This document shows, piece by piece, positions 37,611-46,657 of a stretch of DNA of 64,000 nt. A program made the translations under genes and the position numbers. The DNA is from Bacteroidota bacterium (GTDB lineage Bacteria > Bacteroidota > Bacteroidia > 2-12-FULL-35-15), in contig JAFLBF010000005.1 of assembly GCA_017303895.1 (NCBI GenBank), positions 115,148-179,147 on the forward strand, given 5' to 3'. The notes beneath the pieces were generated by a model. It saw nothing but the letters and a program-made list of their open reading frames with translations, did not search any database and had not been told where the DNA came from. Numbering within the stretch: the stretch's first letter is position 1; every line of letters starts with the position of its first letter.

Positions 37611-39719
37611 ATGAATAGTTGGAAAGAAGCTCCACTTGTTCGTTTACTACTCCCCTTTATAGCAGGTATTATCGCTGCTGTCTATTTCCCTTTTTTTAGT
37701 GCTTATTCTATTATTTTGATCTGCTTCTTTGTTGTGCTGATCGCAGCTATCGTATGGATCCAAAAGTTTAGTTTGTCTTATAAAAAAGCCTGGTGGTTCG
37801 GAATAATGTTGTATCCATTATTGTTCTTATTGGGCTATCAACTGACATTATTTAAAACAGAGATCAATAGTCCTTTGCATTTCTCATCGCATCTAACATC
37901 CAATTCGATCGTTTCAGCAATTATATGCAAGCCTTCTGTTGAAAAGGAAAAAAGTTTGAAAGTGGAAGTGGAAATTGAGGCTGTTAAAACAGAAAATTCA
38001 TGGAAAAAGGTTGTCGGACATGCGCTTGTTTATATCCAGAAAGATAGCGCCTCATTGGCTTTAAAGTATGGTGATCAACTATTGTTTAGTCCCGAATTTA
38101 AAGAAATTCCTGCTCCACAAAATCCAGGAGAGTTCAATTATAAAAGATTCCTGTCCTTTCATAATATCCATCATCAAGCCTATTTGAGGTCAGGTCAATG
38201 GCTCATTCAATCAGATGGAAATGGAAATGCCTTGCTTTCAATGGCGATCGGTTTTCGTGATCGTTTATTACAGGTGTTAAAAGATAATCATGTAGAAGGA
38301 GCTGAATATGCAGTAGGCGCAGCGCTTCTTTTAGGTTATGAAGATAAACTGGATCAGGATATTATATCAGCGTATTCGAGTACAGGTGCCTTGCATGTTC
38401 TTTCGGTATCGGGCTTGCATGTGGCAATTGTGTATATGGTTTTTAATTGGCTTTTATTTTTTTTAGATAAGATAAAATATGGTGCTGTGATCAAGGCGGT
38501 CATTTTGCTTGTTTTGCTTTGGTTATATTCTGCCATAACAGGTTTATCGCCATCGGTGTTAAGAGCAGCCACCATGTTTAGCTTCATCATTATTGCCCGC
38601 TCATTCAATCGTTATACAAATATTTATAATACACTTGCTGCATCTGCTTTTCTATTGTTGATCATTGAACCCTATTTGATCATGGAAGTCGGGTTTCAAT
38701 TATCTTATCTCGCTGTAATTGGAATTGTATTTCTTCAGCCTAAGATCTATCAATGGTTTGAATTTGATAGCTGGTTAGGGGATCAGATATGGAAGATTTC
38801 AGCTGTTTCGATTGCAGCACAAATAGCAACGTTTCCTTTGGGCTTGCATTATTTCCATCAGTTTCCTAATTATTTTCTCTTATCCAACTTGATCGTAATT
38901 CCTATTTCTACAATCATTATTTATCTCGGAATAGCAGTGTTCCTTTTTGCTAAATTCTCAATGATTAGCTCTTATTTAGCAATTGCTTTCAGTTGGGCTA
39001 TCACTTTTCTGAATGGTTCGGTAGAGTGGGTGGAGTTGTTGCCATTTTCTCTTTTACAGGGAATTTCGATCAGTGTCATGGAAACATGGCTGATCTATGG
39101 AGCTATCGTTCTTATTGTCTTTTATTTTATACAAAGGAAATATAACTATCTTATTTGGGCGCTTTCCGCTGTTGTAATTGTTCTGAGTATTCAACTCTTT
39201 GAACAAAAACTGGAGCATGAGCAAAAAAGGATAGTGGTGTATAATATTCCAAATTCTACTGCAATCGACTTTATTGATGGAAAATCAAACGTGTTTTTTG
39301 CGGACACATCACTTATCAAAAATGATAGCCGTATGTTATTTCATGTGAAACACAATTGGTGGGATCTAGGTTTGGATAATAATACAATGGTAAATGCTGA
39401 TCATACAAATGAACGGTTGAGGATAAAGAACGGCTTCTTTCAATTTGATCAAAAACAGCTTTTAGTGCTAGATGATAATTGGTCAGCTGTTGAAATTGCT
39501 GATGAGCAAAAAGAAAAAATAAAACTGAATTATTTGCTGCTTTCACATGATCCTTTGATTCATATCAATGACTTACAACAACTATTTGATGTAGATTCGA
39601 TCATATTCGATTCTTCGAATAGTCGCAGGCAGTTGAAGCAATGGATAGATGAATGTAGGCAGTCAGGACAGAAATATTACGATGTGTCAACGAATGGAGC
39701 TTTAGAAATTGTGCTATAA
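37611..39719 (+). CDS. comEC: ComEC/Rec2-family DNA uptake channel protein
   Basis: A 702-residue membrane protein. An N-terminal DUF4131 part (two helices then a soluble OB-like domain, residues ~25-190) is followed by the competence domain, with HVLSVSGLHVAIVYMVF at about 263-279 and at least eight helices. The last ~170 residues correspond to the usual metallo-beta-lactamase domain, but I see no HxHxDH zinc motif, so the nuclease-like domain is degenerate. The core function would be passing single-stranded DNA across the inner membrane. Confidence 0.85.
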   Translation: MNSWKEAPLVRLLLPFIAGIIAAVYFPFFSAYSIILICFFVVLIAAIVWIQKFSLSYKKAWWFGIMLYPLLFLLGYQLTLFKTEINSPLHFSSHLTSNSIVSAIICKPSVEKEKSLKVEVEIEAVKTENSWKKVVGHALVYIQKDSASLALKYGDQLLFSPEFKEIPAPQNPGEFNYKRFLSFHNIHHQAYLRSGQWLIQSDGNGNALLSMAIGFRDRLLQVLKDNHVEGAEYAVGAALLLGYEDKLDQDIISAYSSTGALHVLSVSGLHVAIVYMVFNWLLFFLDKIKYGAVIKAVILLVLLWLYSAITGLSPSVLRAATMFSFIIIARSFNRYTNIYNTLAASAFLLLIIEPYLIMEVGFQLSYLAVIGIVFLQPKIYQWFEFDSWLGDQIWKISAVSIAAQIATFPLGLHYFHQFPNYFLLSNLIVIPISTIIIYLGIAVFLFAKFSMISSYLAIAFSWAITFLNGSVEWVELLPFSLLQGISISVMETWLIYGAIVLIVFYFIQRKYNYLIWALSAVVIVLSIQLFEQKLEHEQKRIVVYNIPNSTAIDFIDGKSNVFFADTSLIKNDSRMLFHVKHNWWDLGLDNNTMVNADHTNERLRIKNGFFQFDQKQLLVLDDNWSAVEIADEQKEKIKLNYLLLSHDPLIHINDLQQLFDVDSIIFDSSNSRRQLKQWIDECRQSGQKYYDVSTNGALEIVL

Positions 39720-39736
39720 ATCATTAGCTTTGTAGC

Positions 39737-40762
39737 ATGAAATTCAATATTGGTGATAAAGTTCGATTCTTGAATGAAAAAGGAGAAGGTACGATCAGTC
39801 GTATCATCAATAAGAATACGTTGGGAGTTACCATTGAAGATGGTTTTGAAATACCTTTTCCCATCACAGAGCTTGTTGCCATATTTGACGAAAGTGCGCC
39901 CCGGGAGATCTTGAAAAAAGAAGAGCCTGTTGTTGAACAGATCCCGGTTATCTCCCGTTCTTCCGAACGTAAAAGATCAAGTGAAGGGATTTACATGGCC
40001 ATTTCTCCCGAAGAACCGAAGAATATAGCTTACTCAGATTTTAATCTATGGCTGATCAATCAGACACCTTATGAAACATTATATGCTGTTTCGGTTCTTA
40101 CATCGAAAGGTTATAAACTTCTTGAGAAAGGGGAGAGTAAGCCATTCGAGTCGAAGTTGATCGAGACGATCGCTAAAAAAAAGTTGGATGATCATTCAAC
40201 GATCAAAGTGGATATGGTATTCTTTGATCAAAAAGAATATGAACACATGTCACCTGTTTCGGAGATCATCAAGATCAAGCAGGCCCGTTTGTATAAAGAG
40301 AATGCATTTGTTGAAAATACATTCATCCCCGAAAAGGCTTTGATTTTAAACGTATCCAGGTTTGGTGAGGAACTCTTTTTCGACTCTCCTGAAGCCAATA
40401 AGATCGATCTTTCAAAATTATTTATAGAGAAGCAGCAGCAGATCAAGCATAAAAAAGTATCTAAGCCACATACGAAGAACAGTTCTAATCAGGAGATGGA
40501 GATCGATCTGCACATCGAAGAATTAATGGATGATTATTCGGGTATGAGCAATGCGCAGATCATTCAAATACAACTGCGGCATTTTCAGCAAGCATTAGAT
40601 ACCTCTATTAATGAGCACTATCGTAAATTGATCGTGATCCATGGCGTAGGTAATGGACGATTAAAACAGGAGGTGCGTAGTATTTTATCTTCTTCGGGCA
40701 TGCGTTTTCACGATGCTTCCTACAGTAAATATGGCTTTGGTGCCACCGAAGTTCTACTCTAG
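39737..40762 (+). CDS. DUF2027-Smr domain protein (MutS2-like C-terminus)
   Basis: A 341-residue protein. The N-terminus (FNIGDKVRFLNEKGEGTISRI) and the middle part resemble the Bacteroidota DUF2027 domain; residues ~255-341 are an Smr domain with IDLHIEEL, IVIHGVGNGRLKQEVR and a C-terminal YSKYGFGATEV. Smr domains bind or cleave DNA or RNA; ribosome rescue is one known role of related proteins. It lies 17 bases after comEC and just before rnpB. Confidence 0.85.
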   Translation: MKFNIGDKVRFLNEKGEGTISRIINKNTLGVTIEDGFEIPFPITELVAIFDESAPREILKKEEPVVEQIPVISRSSERKRSSEGIYMAISPEEPKNIAYSDFNLWLINQTPYETLYAVSVLTSKGYKLLEKGESKPFESKLIETIAKKKLDDHSTIKVDMVFFDQKEYEHMSPVSEIIKIKQARLYKENAFVENTFIPEKALILNVSRFGEELFFDSPEANKIDLSKLFIEKQQQIKHKKVSKPHTKNSSNQEMEIDLHIEELMDDYSGMSNAQIIQIQLRHFQQALDTSINEHYRKLIVIHGVGNGRLKQEVRSILSSSGMRFHDASYSKYGFGATEVLL

Positions 40763-40779
40763 TTTGTCACTTATTTGAT

Positions 40780-40787
40780 TACCTTTG
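40780..40787 (+). promoter_or_regulatory. Promoter -7 box of rnpB
   Basis: TACCTTTG ends five bases before the predicted 5' end of RNase P RNA at 40793. The -33 element is poor (TTG at 40764-40766 is too close). Confidence 0.55.
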
Positions 40788-40792
40788 TGCCA

Positions 40793-41170
40793 CAGGTCGT
40801 TCTATCGCTGCTCTTTCAGCAATGAAAGGGGAGAGGAAAGTCCGGGCAACACAGAGCATCCCACTTCCTAACAGGAAGGCTCTACTTTCGGGTAGGGACA
40901 GAAAGTGCCACAGAAAACTATACCGCCTATCCGCTTGCGGAAAGGTAAGGGTGAAAATGTGAGGTAAGAGCTCACAGCTATGATTGGCAACAGTGATAGC
41001 GGGTAAACCTTGGGAGTTGAAAAACCAAATAAACCGGAGATTGAGGGCTGCTCGCCCAATTCCGGAGGGTAGGTTGCTTGATCCTTCCGGTGACGGAAGG
41101 GCTAGATAAATGATAGAACTGGTATTGAACTTGTGTCAATGCTTGACAGAACCCGGCTTACAGACCTGTT
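40793..41170 (+). ncRNA. rnpB: RNase P RNA (bacterial type A)
   Basis: Conserved blocks in order: GAGGAAAGTCCGGGC near 40841, ACAGAAA near 40911, GTGAAAATGTGAGGTAAGAG near 40961, GATAGCGGGTAAACC near 40996, TAGATAAATGAT near 41103 and ACAGAACCCGGCTTACAGACCTG at the end. The 5' CAGGTC (40793-40798) pairs with 3' GACCTG (41163-41168) to close P1. A T tract follows (41169-41175). It is the catalytic RNA that trims tRNA 5' ends. Confidence 0.95.
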
Positions 41171-41178
41171 TTTTTCGT

Positions 41179-41790
41179 ATGATGAGATCTCGTTATATTT
41201 TAATGGTAATATGCTTATTGCTATCGCTTTCGTCTTTTGCTCAAAAACAAAAAGAGCCGGGAGCCAAAGAGCAGATCAATGTGTTGAAAAATGGAGCATT
41301 ATTGATCCGCCTCAAAACATCCGAAAATTTGATCAATGCTCTTATAGCAAAAGGAAAAACAGAAGAAGCTGAAAAAGTAAAGCAGGAGCAATACATTAAG
41401 AATAAAGAAATAGCAAAAGCATTTTCAGAGCATTTGACATTTTGTAAAGTATATTTCTTTTATTCGAATAACTCCGCAAAGATCTCTTCGGGTGATTATA
41501 AGGGCTGTTTGATGAATGCAGCTCTTGAAATAGACACTTCGTTTACAGGGAATGATTATTTGACCGCTGAGTTCGATGAAAGTGAAACAACAGGGATTGA
41601 TGCTTTTGTCATAAAAGATAAAAAATTCAAGCAATTAAAATCACCATTTCCGTTTATGATCCGCCTGAATAAAACACTCGTAATTGAGCGTAAAAAGGAG
41701 GATGTAGCCAAAGAGTTAAATCAAAAACTGGAAGAGTTCTATTTACGAAATAAGGGTGGAAAGAAAATAAAAAGTGCTACTTCCGAATAA
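41179..41790 (+). CDS. Exported protein of unknown function
   Basis: A 203-residue protein. The ATG at 41179 (or 41182) follows the rnpB T tract and gives a signal peptide (MMRSRYILMVICLLLSLSSF); the longer frame from 41110 would read into rnpB and is rejected. The mature part is Lys/Glu-rich with an internal helical stretch and YFFYSNNSAKISSGDYKGC. No recognised family. Because transcription of rnpB stops at the T tract just upstream, expression may come from readthrough or a promoter inside rnpB. Confidence 0.65.
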   Translation: MMRSRYILMVICLLLSLSSFAQKQKEPGAKEQINVLKNGALLIRLKTSENLINALIAKGKTEEAEKVKQEQYIKNKEIAKAFSEHLTFCKVYFFYSNNSAKISSGDYKGCLMNAALEIDTSFTGNDYLTAEFDESETTGIDAFVIKDKKFKQLKSPFPFMIRLNKTLVIERKKEDVAKELNQKLEEFYLRNKGGKKIKSATSE

Positions 41791-41795
41791 ATTAC

Positions 41796-41803
41796 TATCT
41801 TTG
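41796..41803 (+). promoter_or_regulatory. Promoter -7 box of the DEAD-box helicase
   Basis: TATCTTTG ends six bases after the previous gene's stop region; no clear TTG at -33. It implies a leader of about 168 bases before the ATG at 41978. Confidence 0.5.
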
Positions 41804-41809
41804 CAGCGG

Positions 41810-41977
41810 TTTTAGTCAAAATAGGATTTTTGCTGAGACGAATTTACAACTGATTCTACATTGCCGAAAATAGCTCAATGACAACGATGGCGAGCTCCTT
41901 ATATACAGTTGCAGGATTCTACTCACATATACTTCCTGATAAGTTGACAACTGTATTATAAACTTAAAAAAAATTAA
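41810..41977 (+). promoter_or_regulatory. Long structured 5' leader of the helicase gene
   Basis: Three complementary segments: CAACTG (41847-41852), ATACAGTTG (41903-41911) and CAACTGTAT (41948-41956). The middle segment can pair with either neighbour, the 9-base pairing with the third being perfect. The motif GATTCTAC occurs twice, beside the first two. The third segment lies close to the ATG and an A-rich stretch, so pairing could mask translation. Confidence 0.45.
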
Positions 41978-43867
41978 ATGAACAAATTTGAAGCGTTAGG
42001 GCTTGACAATGCTATTGTCAGAGCTGTAACAGAATTGGGTTTTGAAAGCCCAACACCTATCCAGGAAAAAACAATTCCTGCATTATTAAATGCTGATACC
42101 GATCTAGTTGCTTTAGCACAAACCGGTACAGGAAAAACAGCAGGCTTTGGCTTGCCATTGATCTCTAAGATCGATTTTACATCACGCGATACACAAGCAC
42201 TTATCATGTGCCCTACGCGTGAGTTATGTATGCAGATCACACGCGATCTTCAAAATTATACGAAGTACATCAATGGCGCTCACATTGTTGCGATCTATGG
42301 TGGTGCAAGTATTGATAATCAGACGCGCGATATTAAAAGAGGTGCACAGATCGTTGTTGCAACCCCTGGACGTATGGTGGATATGATCGATCGCAGACGA
42401 GTGAATTTAAGTTCAGTGAAAGTTGCGGTATTGGATGAGGCGGATGAAATGCTGAACATGGGTTTTAAAGAAGACTTGGATACTATCTTATCTCAAACTC
42501 CTGAAGAAAAAAATACGTGGTTGTTTTCTGCAACGATGCCGGATGAGGTATTGCGTATTTCTAAGAACTACATGGAAAATCCGGTTGAAATTACTGCTGG
42601 TGTTAAAAATCAAGGAAATGATAATATTGAACACATTTATTATGTTGTTCAAGCACGTGATAAATATGCTGCATTAAAGCGTATCGCTGATTCTAATCCG
42701 GATATTTTCGCGATCGTATTTTGTCGTACTCGTATTGAGACACAAGAGATCGCTGAATCGTTAATTAAAGATGGTTATGGAGCTGATTCATTGCATGGTG
42801 ATCTATCACAAGCACAACGTGATCAGGTTATGAAACGTTACCGTTCCCGCTCACTACAAATGCTTGTTGCAACCGATGTTGCAGCGCGTGGTATTGATGT
42901 GAACGATGTAACACATGTTATCAATTACAACTTGCCGGATGAAATAGAAAATTATACGCATCGTTCCGGTCGTACGGCTCGTGCAGGTAAAAAAGGTGTT
43001 TCTATCTGTATTATAAACATGAAAGAAGTTGGTAAGATCAGGATCATTGAACGAATCATCAAAAAGAAATTTATTCAAGGGACTATTCCTACAGGTTTTG
43101 AAGCCTGCGAAAAACAATTGTTCAGTCTTGTTTCTAAAATACACAATGTTGAAGTGAACGAAGCTGCAATTGAAGCGTATATGCCTAAAATTTACGATGA
43201 GTTGAAAGACTTGAGTAAAGAAGATATTATCAAACGTTTCGTATCAACAGAGTTTAATCGTTTCTTGGATTATTATAAGAATGCACCTGATCTAAACGCA
43301 AGTGTTGGTCGTGAACGTTCTTCACAACCGGGCATCACTAAATTGTTTATCAATTTAGGTGAAATGGATTCGTTGGATAGAAATTCATTGAGAGAATACA
43401 TTTCAGAAGTATCAGGAGTGGATCTTAACTCGATCACGAATGTGGAAGTGAAAGGTAGTTTCTCTTTTGTGGAAGTAAAATCGGAAGTAGCAGAGATCAT
43501 TACCGGTACATTCAAGAATCAACGTTATAACAACAGAAGTGTACGTATTGAATCACGTGGAAACAAAGAAACAGGTGAAGGAAGAACACGTGACAGAGGT
43601 CGCGGAAGCTACGGTGGAGGAGAAAGACGCTCATTTGGCGGTAACCGTGGCGGATATGGTGGTGGAGATCGTAGAGGCAGTTATGGCGAAAAGAAAAGCT
43701 ATGGTAACAGCGATAGAGCAGATAGAGGGGAGCGTAGAGATAGAGAATATGGCGATAAAAAGAAATCGTATTCCGGTGAAAAGTCTTTCTCAAAAGGAAG
43801 TGCTTCTGGCGGAGGAGATAGAAAGTCGAATTTCAGCAGAGAAAAACGTCCTCGTAAACAGTTTTAA
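41978..43867 (+). CDS. deaD: DEAD-box RNA helicase (DeaD/CsdA-like)
   Basis: A 629-residue protein: Q motif at residues ~20-30, AQTGTGKTA (Walker A), DEAD box in LDEADEMLNMG, SAT, then helicase C with HRSGRTARAG. A DbpA-like RNA-binding domain follows (about 460-525), and the last ~100 residues form an Arg/Gly-rich tail with many RGG-like and GGY repeats. It unwinds RNA in ribosome assembly and cold adaptation. A long structured leader precedes it and a strong terminator follows. Confidence 0.93.
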   Translation: MNKFEALGLDNAIVRAVTELGFESPTPIQEKTIPALLNADTDLVALAQTGTGKTAGFGLPLISKIDFTSRDTQALIMCPTRELCMQITRDLQNYTKYINGAHIVAIYGGASIDNQTRDIKRGAQIVVATPGRMVDMIDRRRVNLSSVKVAVLDEADEMLNMGFKEDLDTILSQTPEEKNTWLFSATMPDEVLRISKNYMENPVEITAGVKNQGNDNIEHIYYVVQARDKYAALKRIADSNPDIFAIVFCRTRIETQEIAESLIKDGYGADSLHGDLSQAQRDQVMKRYRSRSLQMLVATDVAARGIDVNDVTHVINYNLPDEIENYTHRSGRTARAGKKGVSICIINMKEVGKIRIIERIIKKKFIQGTIPTGFEACEKQLFSLVSKIHNVEVNEAAIEAYMPKIYDELKDLSKEDIIKRFVSTEFNRFLDYYKNAPDLNASVGRERSSQPGITKLFINLGEMDSLDRNSLREYISEVSGVDLNSITNVEVKGSFSFVEVKSEVAEIITGTFKNQRYNNRSVRIESRGNKETGEGRTRDRGRGSYGGGERRSFGGNRGGYGGGDRRGSYGEKKSYGNSDRADRGERRDREYGDKKKSYSGEKSFSKGSASGGGDRKSNFSREKRPRKQF

Positions 43868-43911
43868 TTCAAATAAAAAGGTGAAGCAAATGCTTCACCT
43901 TTTTATTTGAA
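43868..43911. terminator. Bidirectional intrinsic terminator
   Basis: A perfect 21-base inverted repeat, TTCAAATAAAAAGGTGAAGC plus A, around the loop AA, with T and A tracts. It lies between the helicase gene and the convergent SPFH gene. Confidence 0.9.
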
Positions 43912-43921
43912 AAATATTATC

Positions 43922-44869
43922 CTACTTTTTTGCATTAGGCATTTTGGATGGATCCATTAAGTTATTCATGGCCATCATTTCTTTCATGGTACGTTGCATG
44001 CCATCGCTCGATCCGTCTAAGAAGATCACATTACCTTTGCCATATTCAGCAAAGTTTTTGATGGCTTCTGTCCACATACTGAACAGGATCACAGATGTAT
44101 CTAAATTTGCTTGTTGCATTTCTTTAGCAGCCTGACTCATACCTTTAGCTACCTCTTCACGAAACAAAGCGACACCTTGTCCACGTAATTGAGCGGCTAG
44201 ACGTTCAGCTTCTGCTGCAATCTTAATGGCATTACCTTCTGCTTCAGCTGCTTTTGTTTTAGTGATCAATAAAGCCTGACCTTCATTCTCAGCTGCTGCT
44301 TTTAAGTTGCTCGAAGCCACTACTTGTGCCATGGAGCGTATGATCGCCTCATCGAAAGTGATATCGTTTAATTGAAGGTCAAGTAAGTGGTAGCCCCAGC
44401 TTTCCAATACCTGGTCGATCTGTTCTTTTACATATTCAACGATCTCTCTTCTGGATGAAAGTACTTCTGCCTGCTTTTTATTGGCAACATATCCTCTGAT
44501 AGAACCTTCAATGGTTCTTACCAGGGCTTGCATCAAGTTTTTATCATCAATGAATTTAAAAGCTACATTTTTTATAGTTTCTTCTTTCTGGTCAATAACG
44601 CCATACAAAAGCATCGCTTTAAAATACACATTGGCTTGATCTACGGTAATAGCTTGGAATTCAAGCTCAACAGATCTGTTTTGAATCGAAATTCTTCTGT
44701 AAACTCTCTCAATGAAAGGAATTTTAAAATTCAATCCGGGTTCCATGATCCTTCTGTATTTGCCGAAAATAGTGATCACTGCAATTGTTCCTTGCTGAAC
44801 CGTAACAAAGGAAAGCAGGATGAATAGTACTAAAAAAATAATTAGAACTGTAGTTGTAATGGGATTCAT
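43922..44869 (-). CDS. SPFH/band 7 (stomatin-like) membrane protein
   Basis: 315 residues from the ATG at 44869, which gives an N-terminal membrane helix (MNPITTTVLIIFLVLFILLS); a start at 44896 is less likely. The SPFH domain follows with GTIAVITIFGKYRRIMEPGL and NRSVELEFQAITVDQANVYF, then a coiled-coil AEGNAIKIAAEAERLAAQLRG. These proteins form membrane microdomains and often control proteases such as FtsH or NfeD partners, none of which is adjacent. A -7 box lies at 44894-44901 on this strand. Confidence 0.9.
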   Translation of the reverse strand: MNPITTTVLIIFLVLFILLSFVTVQQGTIAVITIFGKYRRIMEPGLNFKIPFIERVYRRISIQNRSVELEFQAITVDQANVYFKAMLLYGVIDQKEETIKNVAFKFIDDKNLMQALVRTIEGSIRGYVANKKQAEVLSSRREIVEYVKEQIDQVLESWGYHLLDLQLNDITFDEAIIRSMAQVVASSNLKAAAENEGQALLITKTKAAEAEGNAIKIAAEAERLAAQLRGQGVALFREEVAKGMSQAAKEMQQANLDTSVILFSMWTEAIKNFAEYGKGNVIFLDGSSDGMQRTMKEMMAMNNLMDPSKMPNAKK

Positions 44870-44970
44870 TGTGTTTTGTTTTAAATGTTTAAGCAAATGT
44901 ATTACATTTTAAAGGAAGAGCAGGGGAAGGAATATCCTATATTTTGAAAGAAAAATATCGAATTCAATAT

Positions 44971-44998
44971 TTGTATTTAACTATTTTTTCTATATTTG
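44971..44998 (+). promoter_or_regulatory. Promoter of tRNA-Arg
   Basis: TTG at 44971-44973, 17 bases, then TATATTTG at 44991-44998. The precursor would start near 45003, 73 bases before the mature tRNA. Confidence 0.65.
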
Positions 44999-45028
44999 CA
45001 CCGCTTTTAAAAGCAACAGGGTTTTGTA

Positions 45029-45048
45029 CCTGCCTACTGGTAGGCAGG
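45029..45048. repeat. Short GC-rich palindrome in the tRNA leader
   Basis: CCTGCCTACTGGTAGGCAGG: arms pair over nine bases. Short palindromes of this GCCTACCGGTAGGC kind occur as interspersed repeats in Bacteroidota genomes. It is much more GC-rich than its surroundings. A perfect GCTTTTAAAAGC (45003-45014) lies just before it. Confidence 0.6.
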
Positions 45049-45075
45049 GCTCAACTGAAGTAATAAATAATAAAT

Positions 45076-45149
45076 GGTTTTGTAGCTCAACTGGATAGAG
45101 CATCTGACTACGGATCAGAAGGTTTGGGGTTCGAATCCCTACAAGACCA
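45076..45149 (+). tRNA. tRNA-Arg (anticodon ACG)
   Basis: The acceptor stem GGTTTTG/CAAGACC (one G-U pair), D arm TAGCTCAACTGGATAGAGCA, anticodon stem TCTGA/TCAGA with loop CTACGGA (anticodon ACG), and T arm GGGGTTCGAATCCCT are all present. CCA is not encoded. All plausible island genes lie downstream, making its 3' end a possible integration site. Confidence 0.95.
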
Positions 45150-45418
45150 CTTAAAGCACTTTAAAGCCCCGCAAATTGCGAGGTTTACGCATGTACTAAC
45201 TAGTTGAAATTCAATTAATTAATACATGCGTTTTTCATTACATACAGTTTAACATACAGTTTTTGATTAAAAATAGTCTATAAAAGCATTTATATCAGAA
45301 CAAAAATAACCACTATCAAATAGATTATTCGAAAAAAATTTGTTCCCGATTCGTCCCTGAAATTTTCATGGTTATTAATTTCAAGTACGCATAACCGAAA
45401 TCTATAATAATATACTTT
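45150..45418. other. Non-coding junction downstream of tRNA-Arg
   Basis: Contains a weak stem (AAGCCCCGC / GCGAGGTTT, near 45162-45185), a 9-base inverted repeat ACGCATGTA (45187-45195) / TACATGCGT (45223-45231) followed by TTTTT, which could terminate tRNA transcription, and a tandem ACATACAGTTT pair near 45240-45263. No ORF, no integrase and no copy of the tRNA 3' end elsewhere in the window were found. Confidence 0.55.
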
Positions 45419-46096
45419 TTATGAAGCTGTTTTGCCCCCATTATTCTCTAACTCTGTTTTTAAATTTGGAAGTATAACCTCCACATATTCAGTAATTACA
45501 AAAACATATATTGTTAAAATAATCATAATTACATAAATCCCTCCGATTGTTATAATTTTAGCTGTTTCTGAAAATACATCATTAGGATTTATGAAAATAA
45601 TGATACTAATTACTACAAAAACTTTATTAATTGTTTTAATTCCATTATCAAAAAAAATTGTTTTTATTGTATGATTTAAATGCTCTTTGTCTAATACAAT
45701 TTTTGAAAATTTATGCATTGTTTTATAGAATCGATCACTTATTTGTGTCTTTGTTTCTTCTCTAAATGGGCTCATTTCTTGCAAATTGTTTTCAATTGCA
45801 TATTTCTTAAAGTCTTCTATAATTATGTTCTTACTAATTTGACATATAAATAAAACAGAATTCAATATTATGGATTGAATTACAAAAACAAAAAATACAC
45901 TTAAAGTAATTGCTATTAAATCAAAACCATTAATAACATATAATGCATTTTTATCCATCCCCCAACAACCTTTAAGTGAAGTGTAAATAATACTTGTCAT
46001 CAATAAATTTATTGCCAAAAACATCAAATTTATTTGTACATTTATTTTATCCTCCCAAAATAAGGATTTTACCAGTTCAAATACCTTTACAGCCAT
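45419..46096 (-). CDS. Multi-pass membrane protein of unknown function
   Basis: A 225-residue protein with helices at about residues 22-42, 55-80, 155-172 and 180-205, and a central soluble loop with a charged helical stretch (about 95-140). I do not recognise a family. It stands alone at the island edge, with codon use and AT-richness unlike the core genes. It may be a membrane effector or cargo protein, but nothing in the sequence proves this. Confidence 0.6.
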   Translation of the reverse strand: MAVKVFELVKSLFWEDKINVQINLMFLAINLLMTSIIYTSLKGCWGMDKNALYVINGFDLIAITLSVFFVFVIQSIILNSVLFICQISKNIIIEDFKKYAIENNLQEMSPFREETKTQISDRFYKTMHKFSKIVLDKEHLNHTIKTIFFDNGIKTINKVFVVISIIIFINPNDVFSETAKIITIGGIYVIMIILTIYVFVITEYVEVILPNLKTELENNGGKTAS

Positions 46097-46579
46097 TCTT
46101 CAATTTTTAATATTACTCACTAAAAAAATTTAATAATTCTATCTTAATGTTGCCAGCATTAAAGATTAAAAGGCTTTCACTCCTTGTCCAATAGTTTTAT
46201 GCATAAGAATCAAGTTATACGATATACTGATTTTTGACAGACCTAAATATTGTAAGCGTGAGCTATCAAATTACAAATTTACAATAAAAGAGAAAGTTGT
46301 CCCATCCAGAGGTGTCATAAATTCAATAAAGTAAAGATTTTTAGAAAATATGGATAATCTGTCCCAGAAAAGTCCTTTTCAAAATAAAGGAATACTTCTA
46401 CGCATTAATCTTCCGCACTTGACGGAAAAGGATCTCCAGTTAAAATCGAAATACTTTATTTTACATTTCGACTTGACAATAGGTTAATTTGTTAACATAT
46501 TTCAGGATAGAGATTGTGCTTAAAATGGTTATTAATAAGGGAAAGGTTATATATAGTAACCTATTTGACAACCTGTCCT
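46097..46579. other. AT-rich non-coding stretch
   Basis: No coding frame of note. Several inverted repeats: TTCCG-N8-CGGAA near 46409, TCGAAAT (46446-46452) / ATTTCGA (46465-46471), and GGTTA-N7-TAACC (46545-46561). The last lies 19 bases before a strong promoter. Confidence 0.4.
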
Positions 46580-46609
46580 TTGGCAATAATTCAGTTTGCC
46601 ATAATTTTG
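46580..46609 (+). promoter_or_regulatory. Promoter of the small membrane peptide gene
   Basis: TTG at 46580-46582, 19 bases, then TAATTTTG at 46602-46609, the full consensus. Transcription would start near 46615, leaving a leader of about 155 bases. Confidence 0.6.
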
Positions 46610-46657
46610 CTATTCAATAAATAGAAATGATTTATTCAGTCTAAACAAGAAGATTTA

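Noticed and set aside
40868..41059. Minus-strand frame inside rnpB
   Set aside because: RNase P RNA sequence explains the region fully.
41110..41178. Upstream extension of the exported-protein gene
   Set aside because: It reads across the 3' end of rnpB; the signal peptide begins at 41179.
43539..43910. 123-residue plus-strand frame at the helicase tail
   Set aside because: A frame-shifted shadow of the Arg/Gly-rich helicase end; it runs through the terminator.
45330..45412. Short frame after tRNA-Arg (KKFVPDSSLKF...) considered as integrase remnant
   Set aside because: No tyrosine recombinase motif; length about 25 codons.
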